A DNA stretch of 64,000 nt, from NCBI GenBank assembly GCA_026224775.1, contig JAMFRP010000001.1, forward strand, positions 1 to 64,000, in the 5' to 3' direction. The position numbers and the translations under genes are program-made. Shown here in pieces: positions 30,149 to 38,642 of this stretch (position 1 is its first letter; each line of letters starts with the position of its first letter). The notes beneath the pieces were generated by a model. That model was given only the letters and a program-made list of their open reading frames with translations. It searched no databases and was not told where the DNA came from. The stretch is from Bacteroidota bacterium. GTDB lineage: Bacteria; Bacteroidota; Bacteroidia; Sphingobacteriales; Sphingobacteriaceae.

Positions 30149-33100
30149 ATGCCCGATTTTTCGCATTTACACGTACATACCCAATTTTCGTTACTCGACG
30201 GTGCCGCCGATATAGGTAAACTATACAAAAAAGCCGCTGCCGATGGCATGAAAGCCCTGGCCATTACCGACCACGGCAATATGTTCGGCGCGTTTAAGTT
30301 TGTGGCCGAGGCCGGTAAACACAACGTAAAACCCATAGTAGGCTGCGAGCTTTATGTGGTTGAGGATCGGCACAAAAAACAATTTACCAAAGAGAAAAGG
30401 GACGTTAGGCATCACCAGCTTTTGCTGGCTAAAAATGCCGAGGGTTATAAAAATCTGGTAAAATTATGTTCATTGGGTTACATGGAAGGTCTTTACAGCA
30501 AATGGCCCCGTGTTGATAAGGAACTGATTTTAAAATACCATAAAGGCCTAATTGCCACTACTTGCTGCATTGGCGCATCGGTGCCGCAAGCCATTTTGCG
30601 TAAAACCGAGGATGAGGCCGAAGCGGAGTTTAAATGGTGGCTTGACCTGTTCGGTGAGGATTATTACATCGAGCTGCAACGCCATGATATTCCTGAACAG
30701 CATACGGTAAACAACGTATTGCTTAAATACGCCAAGAAATATAATGTTAAGGTGATCTGCTCCAATGATTCGCACTACGTGGATCAGCAGGACTCGAATG
30801 CTCATGATATTTTGTTGTGTGTGAATACCGGCGATATGCAGAGCACGCCCATCGCTACCGATGAAGAAGGTGGCAAGGGCTATCGTTTCGGTTTCCCTAA
30901 CGACCAGTTTTACTTTAAAACACAGTCGGAAATGGGCAAGCTGTTTCATGACTTGCCTGAATCATTAGATAACACCAACGAGATTGTTGATAAGGTAGAT
31001 GTATTGAAGTTGAAGCGGGATATTTTACTGCCCAACTTCGTTATCCCGCCTGAGTTTAAGATCCACAGCGATATGACCCCTGATTCGGATACGCTGAACC
31101 AGTGGGAATACCTGAAGCACCTTACATTTTTAGGCGCTAAGGAACGCTATGTGGATATATCGCCGGAGGCAGAAGAACGCATCAATTTTGAGTTGTTTAC
31201 CATTCGTACTATGGGTTTCGCGGGTTACTTTTTAATTGTAGCCGATTTCATCAAGGCGGGCCGTGATATGGGCGTGTTTATTGGCCCGGGCCGTGGATCG
31301 GCGGCGGGTTCGGTGGTGGCTTATTGTATCGGCATTACTAATATCGATCCGCTTAAATATAACTTACTATTCGAAAGGTTCCTGAATCCGGATCGTAAGT
31401 CGATGCCCGATATTGATACGGATTTTGACGATGCGGGCAGGCAAAAAGTTATTGATTATGTAGTTGAAAAATACGGTAAGAACCAGGTAGCGCAGATCAT
31501 CACCTATGGTTCGATGGCGGCGCGTACCAGTATACAGGACGTAGGCCGTGTACTGGATCTGCCGTTATCAGAAGTAACCTTACTGAAGAAATTAGTACCC
31601 GATACATTGGGTATCACCTTACAAGGTGCCATAGAGCAAGTACCCGAATTACAGGCAATACTTAAAGGTAATGATCTGCGTGCGACCGTTTTGCGCGAGG
31701 CCGGGAAACTGGAAGGCTCCATCCGTAACACGGGTGTGCATGCCGCGGGTATCATTATCGCCCCTTATGATTTAACAGATATTGTGCCGGTGGCTGTAGC
31801 CAAAGACTCCGACCTGTTGGTTACCCAATATGACGGGCGTGTGATTGAGGATGCAGGCGTTATCAAGATGGACTTTTTGGGTTTAAAGACCCTGACCATT
31901 ATTAAGGATGCGCTAAGATTGATCAAGCAAAACTATGGGGTTGTTATAGATATAGATTATATCCCGCTGGATGACGAAAAAACCTTTGAGCTTTATCAGA
32001 AGGGCGATACCAATGGTACGTTCCAGTTTGAAAGTGATGGTATGCAAATGTACCTGCGCGATTTGAAACCCGATAAGTTTGAGGATTTGATCGCCATGAA
32101 CGCGCTTTACCGCCCAGGGCCGATAGAGTACATCCCGCTTTTTATTAAGCGTAAGCATGGTTATGAGCCTATAGCGTTCGATTTACCTGATATGGAGGAA
32201 TACCTGGGCGAAACTTACGGTATTACTGTTTACCAGGAACAGGTGATGCTTTTATCGCAAAAATTGGCGGGCTTTAGTAAAGGCGATGCCGACGTTTTGC
32301 GTAAGGCGATGGGTAAGAAACAAATTGAGGTGCTGAATAAAATGGAGGCCCAGTTTATGACAGGGGCTACCGCTAAAGGTCACCCCAAAGATAAACTGAC
32401 CAAGGTTTGGAATGACTGGAAGGCATTTGCCCAGTACGCGTTCAATAAATCGCACTCTACCTGTTATGCTTTCGTGGCGTACCAAACGGCTTACCTGAAA
32501 GCGCATTACCCAAGCGAATACATGGCCGCGGTATTGAACAACCAGAACAACATGGAAAAGATCACCTTTTTTATGGATGAGTGCAGGCGCATGGGCGTGC
32601 ATGTTTTGGGTCCTGATGTGAATGAATCTGATCTGGCATTCGCTGTAAACAAAAAGGGCGAAATCCGATTCGGTTTGACAGGGGTGAAGGGTGTAGGCGA
32701 TAAAGCGGTAGAAGCTATTATTGAGGAACGTGTAGAGCGTGGCCCCTATACATCTGTTTATGATTTCGCGCAACGTTCAAATACGCGCAGCGTGAACCGT
32801 AAATCGTATGAAAACCTGATTTATGGTGGTGCTTTTGACGGCATGGGATTAAACCGTGCGCAGTTCTTCGCTAAAACAGAAAACGGCATTTTGACGGGTG
32901 TTGAGCGTTTAATTAAATACGCCAACGATTACCAGAATACGCAAAGTAGCAACCAATCATCTTTATTTGGTGGTTCTATTGCTTCTTATGTTCCGGAGCC
33001 TGCAATGCCGGAGTCGGACGAATGGCCGCTAATCGAGAAGTTGAAATATGAGAAGGATGTGATCGGTATTTATCTTACCGGGCACCCTTTAGATAACTTT

Positions 33101-33742
33101 AAGCTGGAGATGGAGCGTTATTGCAATACCAATATCAGCGATCTGAAAAATATGCAGAAAGCCCGCAGCGGTGAAGGTGGCGAAGAGATCATGAACGCGT
33201 TTAACGAGCTGCGCAAGCGTGGTGATATTCGTGTGGGTGGTTTGGTATCAAACGTTCAGCATAAAATGACTAAGAACGGTAAGCCTTTCGGAACTTTTGT
33301 TTTGGAGGATTATAAGGAATCATACGAATTCGCGCTGTTTGGTGAGGATTATATGAAGTTCAGATATTTGCTGGTTGATGGTTATTTCCTGCATATAAAG
33401 GGCATCATCGAAGAGAAGTTCAGGCAGAAGGATAACTGGGACATGAAGATATTAAGCATGAGTCCGCTATCTGAAATGCGCGATAAATTAACGAAATCTT
33501 TGACAGTATGCGTTGATCTGCAATCGTTAAATGATACGTTGTTAAGCAATATTCAGCAGGCGCTTGATGTGAATATAGAGAAGTACCCGGTTAAGAATTG
33601 TTCACTGCGGTTTTTGGTAAAGGATAGGGAGGATACGATTGTACTGGAAGCGATATCCAAGAGCTTGAAGGTTAACCCGAGTGATGATTTGATGGCTGAT
33701 ATTTTTAGTATTACTAATGTGCAGCCGGTATTGAATTCGTAA
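30149..33742 (+). CDS. dnaE: DNA polymerase III subunit alpha
   Basis: 1197 residues, one continuous frame without intein. It is the replicative polymerase. The PHP domain opens with FSHLHVHTQFSLLDGAADI and ALAITDHGNMFG. The palm has IGPGRGSAAGSVVAYC and the catalytic aspartates in PDIDTDFDDAGR (Asp421/423 and 425). The finger/tau-binding region includes FQFESDGMQMYLRDLKPD and YGITVYQEQVMLLSQ, and a helix-hairpin-helix block (GLTGVKGVGDKAVEAI) and an OB fold (GGLVSNVQHKMTKNGKPFGTF) follow. Monocistronic, followed by repeat C. Confidence 0.98.
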   Translation: MPDFSHLHVHTQFSLLDGAADIGKLYKKAAADGMKALAITDHGNMFGAFKFVAEAGKHNVKPIVGCELYVVEDRHKKQFTKEKRDVRHHQLLLAKNAEGYKNLVKLCSLGYMEGLYSKWPRVDKELILKYHKGLIATTCCIGASVPQAILRKTEDEAEAEFKWWLDLFGEDYYIELQRHDIPEQHTVNNVLLKYAKKYNVKVICSNDSHYVDQQDSNAHDILLCVNTGDMQSTPIATDEEGGKGYRFGFPNDQFYFKTQSEMGKLFHDLPESLDNTNEIVDKVDVLKLKRDILLPNFVIPPEFKIHSDMTPDSDTLNQWEYLKHLTFLGAKERYVDISPEAEERINFELFTIRTMGFAGYFLIVADFIKAGRDMGVFIGPGRGSAAGSVVAYCIGITNIDPLKYNLLFERFLNPDRKSMPDIDTDFDDAGRQKVIDYVVEKYGKNQVAQIITYGSMAARTSIQDVGRVLDLPLSEVTLLKKLVPDTLGITLQGAIEQVPELQAILKGNDLRATVLREAGKLEGSIRNTGVHAAGIIIAPYDLTDIVPVAVAKDSDLLVTQYDGRVIEDAGVIKMDFLGLKTLTIIKDALRLIKQNYGVVIDIDYIPLDDEKTFELYQKGDTNGTFQFESDGMQMYLRDLKPDKFEDLIAMNALYRPGPIEYIPLFIKRKHGYEPIAFDLPDMEEYLGETYGITVYQEQVMLLSQKLAGFSKGDADVLRKAMGKKQIEVLNKMEAQFMTGATAKGHPKDKLTKVWNDWKAFAQYAFNKSHSTCYAFVAYQTAYLKAHYPSEYMAAVLNNQNNMEKITFFMDECRRMGVHVLGPDVNESDLAFAVNKKGEIRFGLTGVKGVGDKAVEAIIEERVERGPYTSVYDFAQRSNTRSVNRKSYENLIYGGAFDGMGLNRAQFFAKTENGILTGVERLIKYANDYQNTQSSNQSSLFGGSIASYVPEPAMPESDEWPLIEKLKYEKDVIGIYLTGHPLDNFKLEMERYCNTNISDLKNMQKARSGEGGEEIMNAFNELRKRGDIRVGGLVSNVQHKMTKNGKPFGTFVLEDYKESYEFALFGEDYMKFRYLLVDGYFLHIKGIIEEKFRQKDNWDMKILSMSPLSEMRDKLTKSLTVCVDLQSLNDTLLSNIQQALDVNIEKYPVKNCSLRFLVKDREDTIVLEAISKSLKVNPSDDLMADIFSITNVQPVLNS

Positions 33743-33769
33743 TTCTTCATTTGTTATGCTGGAATTTTT

Positions 33770-33842
33770 GTCATTCTGAGCGGAGCGAAGAATCTGTACG
33801 GTTAATACTACTTTACAGATTCTTCGCTATGCTCAGAATGAC
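33770..33842. repeat. Dispersed inverted repeat, family C (GTCATTCTGAGCGGAGCGAAG)
   Basis: GTCATTCTGAGCGGAGCGAA ... AGATTCTTCGCTATGCTCAGAATGAC. It lies between convergent dnaE and hydrolase genes, 27 bases after the dnaE stop. Other copies: 37055-37137, 37329-37408, 57166-57249, half copy 57315-57341. Confidence 0.88.
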
Positions 33843-33850
33843 AAAGGACT

Positions 33851-34672
33851 TTATGATTTAATAAACTCTAGTAGATCCTTATTAATGGTTGCAGCCTCGG
33901 TAGCCGGCATGCCGTGCGGGAAACCCGGATAGGAGATCAGCTTACCGTTTTTCAATAGCTTTACTGACTTTGCTCCCGAAATAGGAAAAGGAACGATCTG
34001 ATCGTCTTCGCCATGTAAAACAAGTACGGGAATATCCACGCTTTTCAGGTCTTCTGTAAAATCAAATTCTGAAAAAGCTTTGATGCCTTCAACATGTGCT
34101 TTTACGCCGCCCATCATTCCTTGCCTCCACCAGTTTTTTCTTATACCTACTGATATTTTCGCGCCCTCGCGGTTATAACCATAAAATGGAATGGTAAAAT
34201 CTTCATAATACTGCGCCCGGTTGAAGGCAGTACCTGCACGGATCTCATCAAATACTGATATGGGAACGCCATCCGGGTTAGTTGCAGATTGTACCATTAT
34301 CGGCGTAACTGCGCTAATCAGTACTACTTTGGCTACCCGACCTTTTCCATGTTTTGCAGCATAGTGGATAGCTTTTCCGCCACCTGTGGAGTGCCCAATA
34401 TGGATGGCATCTTTAAGATCAAGCGCTTGGGTAAGTTCGGCTACATCTGCCGCGTAAGTATCCATATCATGTCCGCTCGATGATTGGGTCGACCTTCCAT
34501 GTCCCCGGCGGTCATGGGCGATAACCCTGTATCCATGCTGAAGGAAAAACATCATCTGGGCATCCCAGTCATCACCGGATAATGGCCAGCCATGATGGAA
34601 AACAAGAGGTTGCCCTGTTCCCCAGTCCTTATAATAAATTTCGGTTCCGTCTTTTACTGTAATTGTGCTCAT
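33851..34672 (-). CDS. Alpha/beta hydrolase (non-heme haloperoxidase-like)
   Basis: 273 residues without signal peptide. Catalytic Ser95 sits in IHIGHSTGGGKAIHYAAKHG; the oxyanion region is FHHGWPLSGDDW, the acid is in VLHGEDDQIVPF and the His in GFPHGMPATEA. The close arrangement (HDRRGHGRS, GHSTGG, PHGMPAT) is that of 'non-heme chloroperoxidase' esterases, whose natural substrates are mostly unknown. Monocistronic. Confidence 0.92.
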   Translation of the reverse strand: MSTITVKDGTEIYYKDWGTGQPLVFHHGWPLSGDDWDAQMMFFLQHGYRVIAHDRRGHGRSTQSSSGHDMDTYAADVAELTQALDLKDAIHIGHSTGGGKAIHYAAKHGKGRVAKVVLISAVTPIMVQSATNPDGVPISVFDEIRAGTAFNRAQYYEDFTIPFYGYNREGAKISVGIRKNWWRQGMMGGVKAHVEGIKAFSEFDFTEDLKSVDIPVLVLHGEDDQIVPFPISGAKSVKLLKNGKLISYPGFPHGMPATEAATINKDLLEFIKS

Positions 34673-34832
34673 AGGTGTTTGTTTATGGTGATTAATAAAT
34701 GAGTATCAGTATTTTCTCGAATGGTTTAGGGATGAGATTTAAAAGTAGTAAATAAAAATCTGATATATAAACATTTAAGAATGAAATGAATTTTCCAATT
34801 ATTAGCATTAGTTAGGACTGTCGGGCGATGTT

Positions 34833-35055
34833 GACTCACCCGACTACGCTACGCTGGTCGACCTCTCTTCGCCTGCGGCGGAAAGAGGTGGGGAAAAGCT
34901 TTTGCCCTCTTTCCCGCTTGCGGAAGAGAGGGCAGGTTGAGCGGCTGAGCGAAAACCGGGTGAGTCAGGAAGCTAATGGATGGCGCAGACTACTCACCCG
35001 ACTACGCTGCGCTGGTCGACACTTTCTTCGCCTGTGGCGAAAAGATGGTGAGGAG
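34833..35055. repeat. Dispersed repeat, family E (CACCCGACTACGCT...GCGCTGGTCGAC), two units
   Basis: ACTCACCCGACTACGCTACG at 34833 and ACTCACCCGACTACGCTGCG at 34991 start two units with the shared word CTTCGCCTGYGGCGRAAAG. The first contains an inner palindrome (GCCCTCTTTCCCGC / GCGGAAGAGAGGGC). A third copy is at 37454-37509. Before and after (34673-34832, 35056-35150) I see no gene. Confidence 0.75.
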
Positions 35056-35150
35056 AAAACCTACTTCATTTTTGGCTACAACAATAGTTGATTCGGCTAC
35101 TTTTCCTCTTTTGGTGATGCGCAACTTTGTATCATTAAAACAATAGAAAG

Positions 35151-35204
35151 ATGAAACCTCCGGAGGAAGCTTCATTACCATTAAAAAACAAATTGAAACA
35201 ATGA
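35151..35204 (+). CDS. Possible 17-codon leader ORF overlapping the next start (ATGA)
   Basis: ATG at 35151 opens a frame MKPPEEASLPLKNKLKQ whose TGA (35202-35204) overlaps the ATG of the reductase gene. Its codons 3-6 contain the perfect palindrome CCTCCGGAGG (35157-35166), flanked by ATGAA / TTCAT, which could fold as a hairpin or bind a protein. CAACTTTG at 35122-35129 is one base from a -7 box. This could be a leader peptide with translational coupling, or chance. Confidence 0.35.
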   Translation: MKPPEEASLPLKNKLKQ

Positions 35205-36091
35205 AAATTATAGTAACAGGTTCATTAGGGCATATCAGTAAGCCATTAACAGAGGAATTAGTGGCAAAAGAGCATACGGTTATAGTTGTTAGCAGTAATC
35301 CTGATAAGCAAAAAGACATTGAAGCTTTAGGTGCTATCGCCGCCATAGGTACATTGGCAGATGTTGATTTTTTGACAACTACTTTTACAGGTGCAGATGC
35401 GGTGTATACCATGGTGCCGCCTAATTACGCAGCTACGGATATGATGGCTTACTGCAGAGAAACAGGTGAAAACTTTGCCGAAGCTATTGAGAAATCGAAG
35501 GTTAACCGGGTGGTGCATTTGAGCAGTATAGGGGCGCATATGGAAAAAGATTCGGGGTTGATCCTGGCGCACAGACAAGTGGAAACTATTTTTGAGAAAT
35601 TGCCGACGGATGTGGCGATTACATTTATGCGGCCTTCGGGTTTTTATTATAACCTGCTGGGTTTTATACCGGGGATAAAAGCTGCCGGTGTAATAGTGGC
35701 TAATTACGGCGCGGATGATATGCTGATTTGGGTTGCGCCTGCCGATATCGCATCGGCTGTAGCTGATGAGCTGGAAATACCTGTTACAGGCCACAAAGTA
35801 CGTTATGTGGCAAGCGATGAACTGACCGGTAACGAAACGGCCCGTATTTTGGGTGAGGCGATTGGCAAACCTGATTTAAAATGGATATTGGTATCGGACG
35901 AGGAAAGACAGCAACAATTGGAATCTTTTGGTTTAAGTACCGCTATGGCACACGGCTTGGTTGAAATGTTCTCCAGTCAGCATAACGGTGCATTGGCTGA
36001 GGATTTTTACCGCAACTGGCCCAAAGTGATGGGTAAAGTAAAAATGGCCGACTACGCCAAAGAATTTGCAACCATCTACAATCAAAAATAA
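35201..36091 (+). CDS. NmrA/SDR-like NAD(P)-binding reductase
   Basis: 296 residues. Rossmann start MKIIVTGSLGHISKPLTEEL with the extended-SDR glycine loop GxxGHIS, then VVSSNPDKQKDIEALGA (dinucleotide specificity helix), VVHLSSIGAHMEKDSG, and MRPSGFYYNLLG. The absence of a YxxxK at the usual site fits atypical NmrA or azoreductase-like proteins. Such proteins act as NAD(P)H-dependent reductases or redox sensors. The AraC gene starts 12 bases after its stop, so the two are one transcript. Confidence 0.85.
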   Translation: MKIIVTGSLGHISKPLTEELVAKEHTVIVVSSNPDKQKDIEALGAIAAIGTLADVDFLTTTFTGADAVYTMVPPNYAATDMMAYCRETGENFAEAIEKSKVNRVVHLSSIGAHMEKDSGLILAHRQVETIFEKLPTDVAITFMRPSGFYYNLLGFIPGIKAAGVIVANYGADDMLIWVAPADIASAVADELEIPVTGHKVRYVASDELTGNETARILGEAIGKPDLKWILVSDEERQQQLESFGLSTAMAHGLVEMFSSQHNGALAEDFYRNWPKVMGKVKMADYAKEFATIYNQK

Positions 36092-36103
36092 CTATATTGT
36101 ATC

Positions 36104-37024
36104 ATGGCAAATATGCAACCATACCGGATCAGGACGATAAGCGAATACCATCAGGTGATGGGACTCCCAAAGCCGGAGCACCCGTTGATCAGTGTGATCA
36201 ATTTTGATTTGATTAAGCGTTTGCCATATGATGAATCGATAAATGTGATGTTTGATTTCTATTCCATCTCGCTTAAAAGGAATTTTAATGGCAAGATGAA
36301 ATATGGGCAGCAGGAATACGATTTTGATGAAGGGATCATGTTTTTTATTTCGCCCGGACAAGTGTTCGGGATGGAGATTGATAAAGGTTCTCCCTTAACG
36401 CACTCGGGATGGTTGTTACTCATCCATACCGATTTTTTATGGCATACTTCTTTGGCTAAAACCATGAAACAGTATGAATATTTTAATTATTCAGTACACG
36501 AAGCCTTGTTTCTATCGGAAAAAGAAGAAACAACTATTATAGGTATGATGCAAAGCATGGAGCAGGAATACCGCTCCAATATTGATAAATTCAGTCAGAC
36601 TATTGTTATCGCTCAACTGGAATTACTCCTGTCTTATGCGGAACGGTTTTATCAGCGACAGTTCATCACACGTAAAATAGCTAATCATCAAATTCTAACC
36701 CGACTCGAGGAAATTTTGACGGAGTATTTTAACAGCGATACTTTATTAAAAAGAGGATTACCTACCGTGCAATATATTGCCGATACATTAAATATATCCC
36801 CGAGTTATTTAAGCGGGTCGCTAAAAATACTGACGGGCCAGAGCACGCAACAGCATATACATGATAAGTTGATTGAGAAAGCGAAAGAGAAGCTATCTAC
36901 CACCAGTTTATCCATAAGTGAAATTGCTTATGAGTTGGGGTTTGAACATCCGCAGTCGTTTAGTAAGTTGTTTAAAACGAAGACTGAGTTGTCGCCTTTG
37001 GAGTTTAGGGCTTCGTTTAACTGA
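36104..37024 (+). CDS. AraC family transcriptional regulator
   Basis: 306 residues. The N-terminal cupin-like sensor (IKRLPYDESINVMFDFYSISLKR, FISPGQVFGMEI) precedes a helical linker and the double helix-turn-helix at about 215-300: VQYIADTLNISPSYLSGSLK and LSISEIAYELGFEHPQSFSKLFK. It most likely controls its partner reductase and itself. The ligand is unknown. Confidence 0.92.
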   Translation: MANMQPYRIRTISEYHQVMGLPKPEHPLISVINFDLIKRLPYDESINVMFDFYSISLKRNFNGKMKYGQQEYDFDEGIMFFISPGQVFGMEIDKGSPLTHSGWLLLIHTDFLWHTSLAKTMKQYEYFNYSVHEALFLSEKEETTIIGMMQSMEQEYRSNIDKFSQTIVIAQLELLLSYAERFYQRQFITRKIANHQILTRLEEILTEYFNSDTLLKRGLPTVQYIADTLNISPSYLSGSLKILTGQSTQQHIHDKLIEKAKEKLSTTSLSISEIAYELGFEHPQSFSKLFKTKTELSPLEFRASFN

Positions 37025-37054
37025 TGTACTACTTTGATCAGAACTAAATAAATT

Positions 37055-37509
37055 GTCATTCTGAGGAACGAAGAATCTTCTTCGATTTGCAAAGCGAATA
37101 GCGCAGGCATATAAGATTCTTCGTTCCTCAGAATGACAAATTCTCGTTTAATAAGATATTCTGTCCGCTCATTACCGCGGGAGTTACTTCTTTTGTCTTG
37201 ACACAAAAGAACCAAAAAGTCAAGACGGAAAAAACCTTCTGCCCGCAAGGCCACACTTCGAGTACCTCAGTGTGACAATGGCTCGGTTTTCCGTCGGGCC
37301 TTTGCGCTCACGATTCAAAAATATTCTTGTCATTCTGAGCGGAGCGAAGAATCTGTACTGGTGCAAACTCAAACTACTTTATAGATTCTTCGCTCTGCTC
37401 AGAATGACAAACCTTTATAGGAGTTGTGGCGAGACTTTTTATGCGCTTCGTTTACTCACCCCGACATCGCTGCGCTTGTCGACCCTCTTCGCCTGCGGCG
37501 GAAAGAGGG
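37055..37509. repeat. Cluster of dispersed repeats (families C, D, E)
   Basis: C copies at 37055-37137 (variant GTCATTCTGAGGAACGAAG) and 37329-37408; a D right half at 37255-37275 (CTTCGAGTACCTCAGTGTGAC); a segment with CTTCTTTTGTCTTGACACAAAAGAACC at about 37188-37214, related to the word near 13080; an E unit at 37454-37509. No gene is visible in 37025-37509. Confidence 0.8.
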
Positions 37510-37707
37510 TAAAAAATGCAAAATTTGTTGTTTTTTTGATGTTTTCCGATCGTTTTTTAGTCGATTTTGATGCTTTTTTAGCTTAAAATGAGCCATTTTA
37601 GGGCTCAAAATCAATCTAAAAGGCCTGTTTTTGACCTGTTTTAAGGTATAAATTGGGTCGAAAGTGTACCATTTGTACCAGGTGTTCCACTTGTTGCGTG
37701 GTACAGT
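37510..37707. other. Unexplained T-rich spacer with small palindromes
   Basis: A T-rich stretch has GAGCC / GGCTC within AAAATGAGCCATTTTAGGGC (37585-37604), followed by GTACCATTTGTACCA (37667-37681) and a later GTGGTAC. It joins the repeat cluster to the patatin 3' end. No coding frame or known RNA is recognised. Confidence 0.4.
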
Positions 37708-38517
37708 TTAGTTTTTATTTACCGCTAATAGTTCCTTAATTTTCTCATTTCCATGGACTGCCTTTAGGCCTTCTTCATAGCCAATCATGAAAATATCGTC
37801 GGCAGCATCAGTATCGAATATGCCGTAACCGCCGAGGTCCTGAGGCTCAATGACTACATCGCACAGAAGCTTATGTGCATTAAGGTTGGAGTTGATACTG
37901 ATCATTGCCGCGCGGTCGATCATATTGGCGAAGGATTTGATCTCGGTAACAATTGGCAAATGGTTGCAGGATGAGCCGATGATGAAGTCGCAGTTACCTA
38001 CCAGCGGGTCAACCGGGAAGTTGTTGAGTATGCCACCATCCACATACATATGGCCACTGATCATGATGGGTTTAAAAATACCCGGCAGGCAACAGGAGGC
38101 TAAAATGGCTACATCCAGTTCACCTTCGGTAAAGTATACTAGTCTGCTTTCGCCTAGATCCACGGAGGAGATGGTAACCTTTATGCTAAGCTCCCCGAAA
38201 GTATTATGCGGGATATACTTCTTGATCAATGAACTCACATTCAGGATAGAAACCAAACCCGTGCTACCTAGTGCAGGGCGAAGCAGTTTAAGTAATTTGG
38301 CATCTTTAATAACCTGTAGTATTTCTCTGGGAGGCATCCCCGCAGCAAAAAAAGCCGCGGCAACTGCCCCGGCACTGGTGCCCGAGATATGTGAGAATTG
38401 TATACCGTGATCAGTAAGCGCTTGTATCACACCCAAATGCGCAACACCCCTCACGCCACCGCCAGAGAGTGCTAATCCTATTTTTTTTGAGTTGTCGCCT
38501 TTGGTATCTGTATTCAT
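37708..38517 (-). CDS. Patatin-like phospholipase
   Basis: 269 residues without signal peptide. It has the patatin oxyanion loop SGGGVRGVAHLG (18-29), nucleophile elbow GTSAG with Ser48, and the catalytic Asp160 in VDGGILNNFPVDPL. It hydrolyses acyl chains of lipids in the cytoplasm or at the membrane face. The close RssA-like size suggests a bacterial housekeeping patatin. A 20-base perfect palindrome lies upstream at 38584-38603. Confidence 0.93.
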   Translation of the reverse strand: MNTDTKGDNSKKIGLALSGGGVRGVAHLGVIQALTDHGIQFSHISGTSAGAVAAAFFAAGMPPREILQVIKDAKLLKLLRPALGSTGLVSILNVSSLIKKYIPHNTFGELSIKVTISSVDLGESRLVYFTEGELDVAILASCCLPGIFKPIMISGHMYVDGGILNNFPVDPLVGNCDFIIGSSCNHLPIVTEIKSFANMIDRAAMISINSNLNAHKLLCDVVIEPQDLGGYGIFDTDAADDIFMIGYEEGLKAVHGNEKIKELLAVNKN

Positions 38518-38583
38518 AAATAGGGATTATAAATTGTTGCTTGCTATTAATTGTTTAAGCCAGGAAACATGAAAAGGTTTTGA

Positions 38584-38632
38584 ATGAAAGTTTAAACTTT
38601 CATCATCTGTAGACTTCAGTCGCAGACTGAAG
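38584..38632. promoter_or_regulatory. 20-base perfect palindrome and a hairpin between dacB and the patatin gene
   Basis: ATGAAAGTTTAAACTTTCAT (38584-38603) is its own reverse complement, 67 bases before the patatin ATG; it could be an operator. CTTCAGTC / GACTGAAG with loop GCA (38614-38632) lies 11 bases after the dacB stop and may be its transcript end. Confidence 0.5.
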
Positions 38633-38642
38633 CCAGTGGTTG

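Noticed and set aside
30149..33742. Possible intein or split in dnaE
   Set aside because: The frame and all motifs run through without interruption and the length is normal.
34828..35091. 87-residue open frame
   Set aside because: Encoded wholly by family E repeats (the peptide LRRKEVGKSF type).
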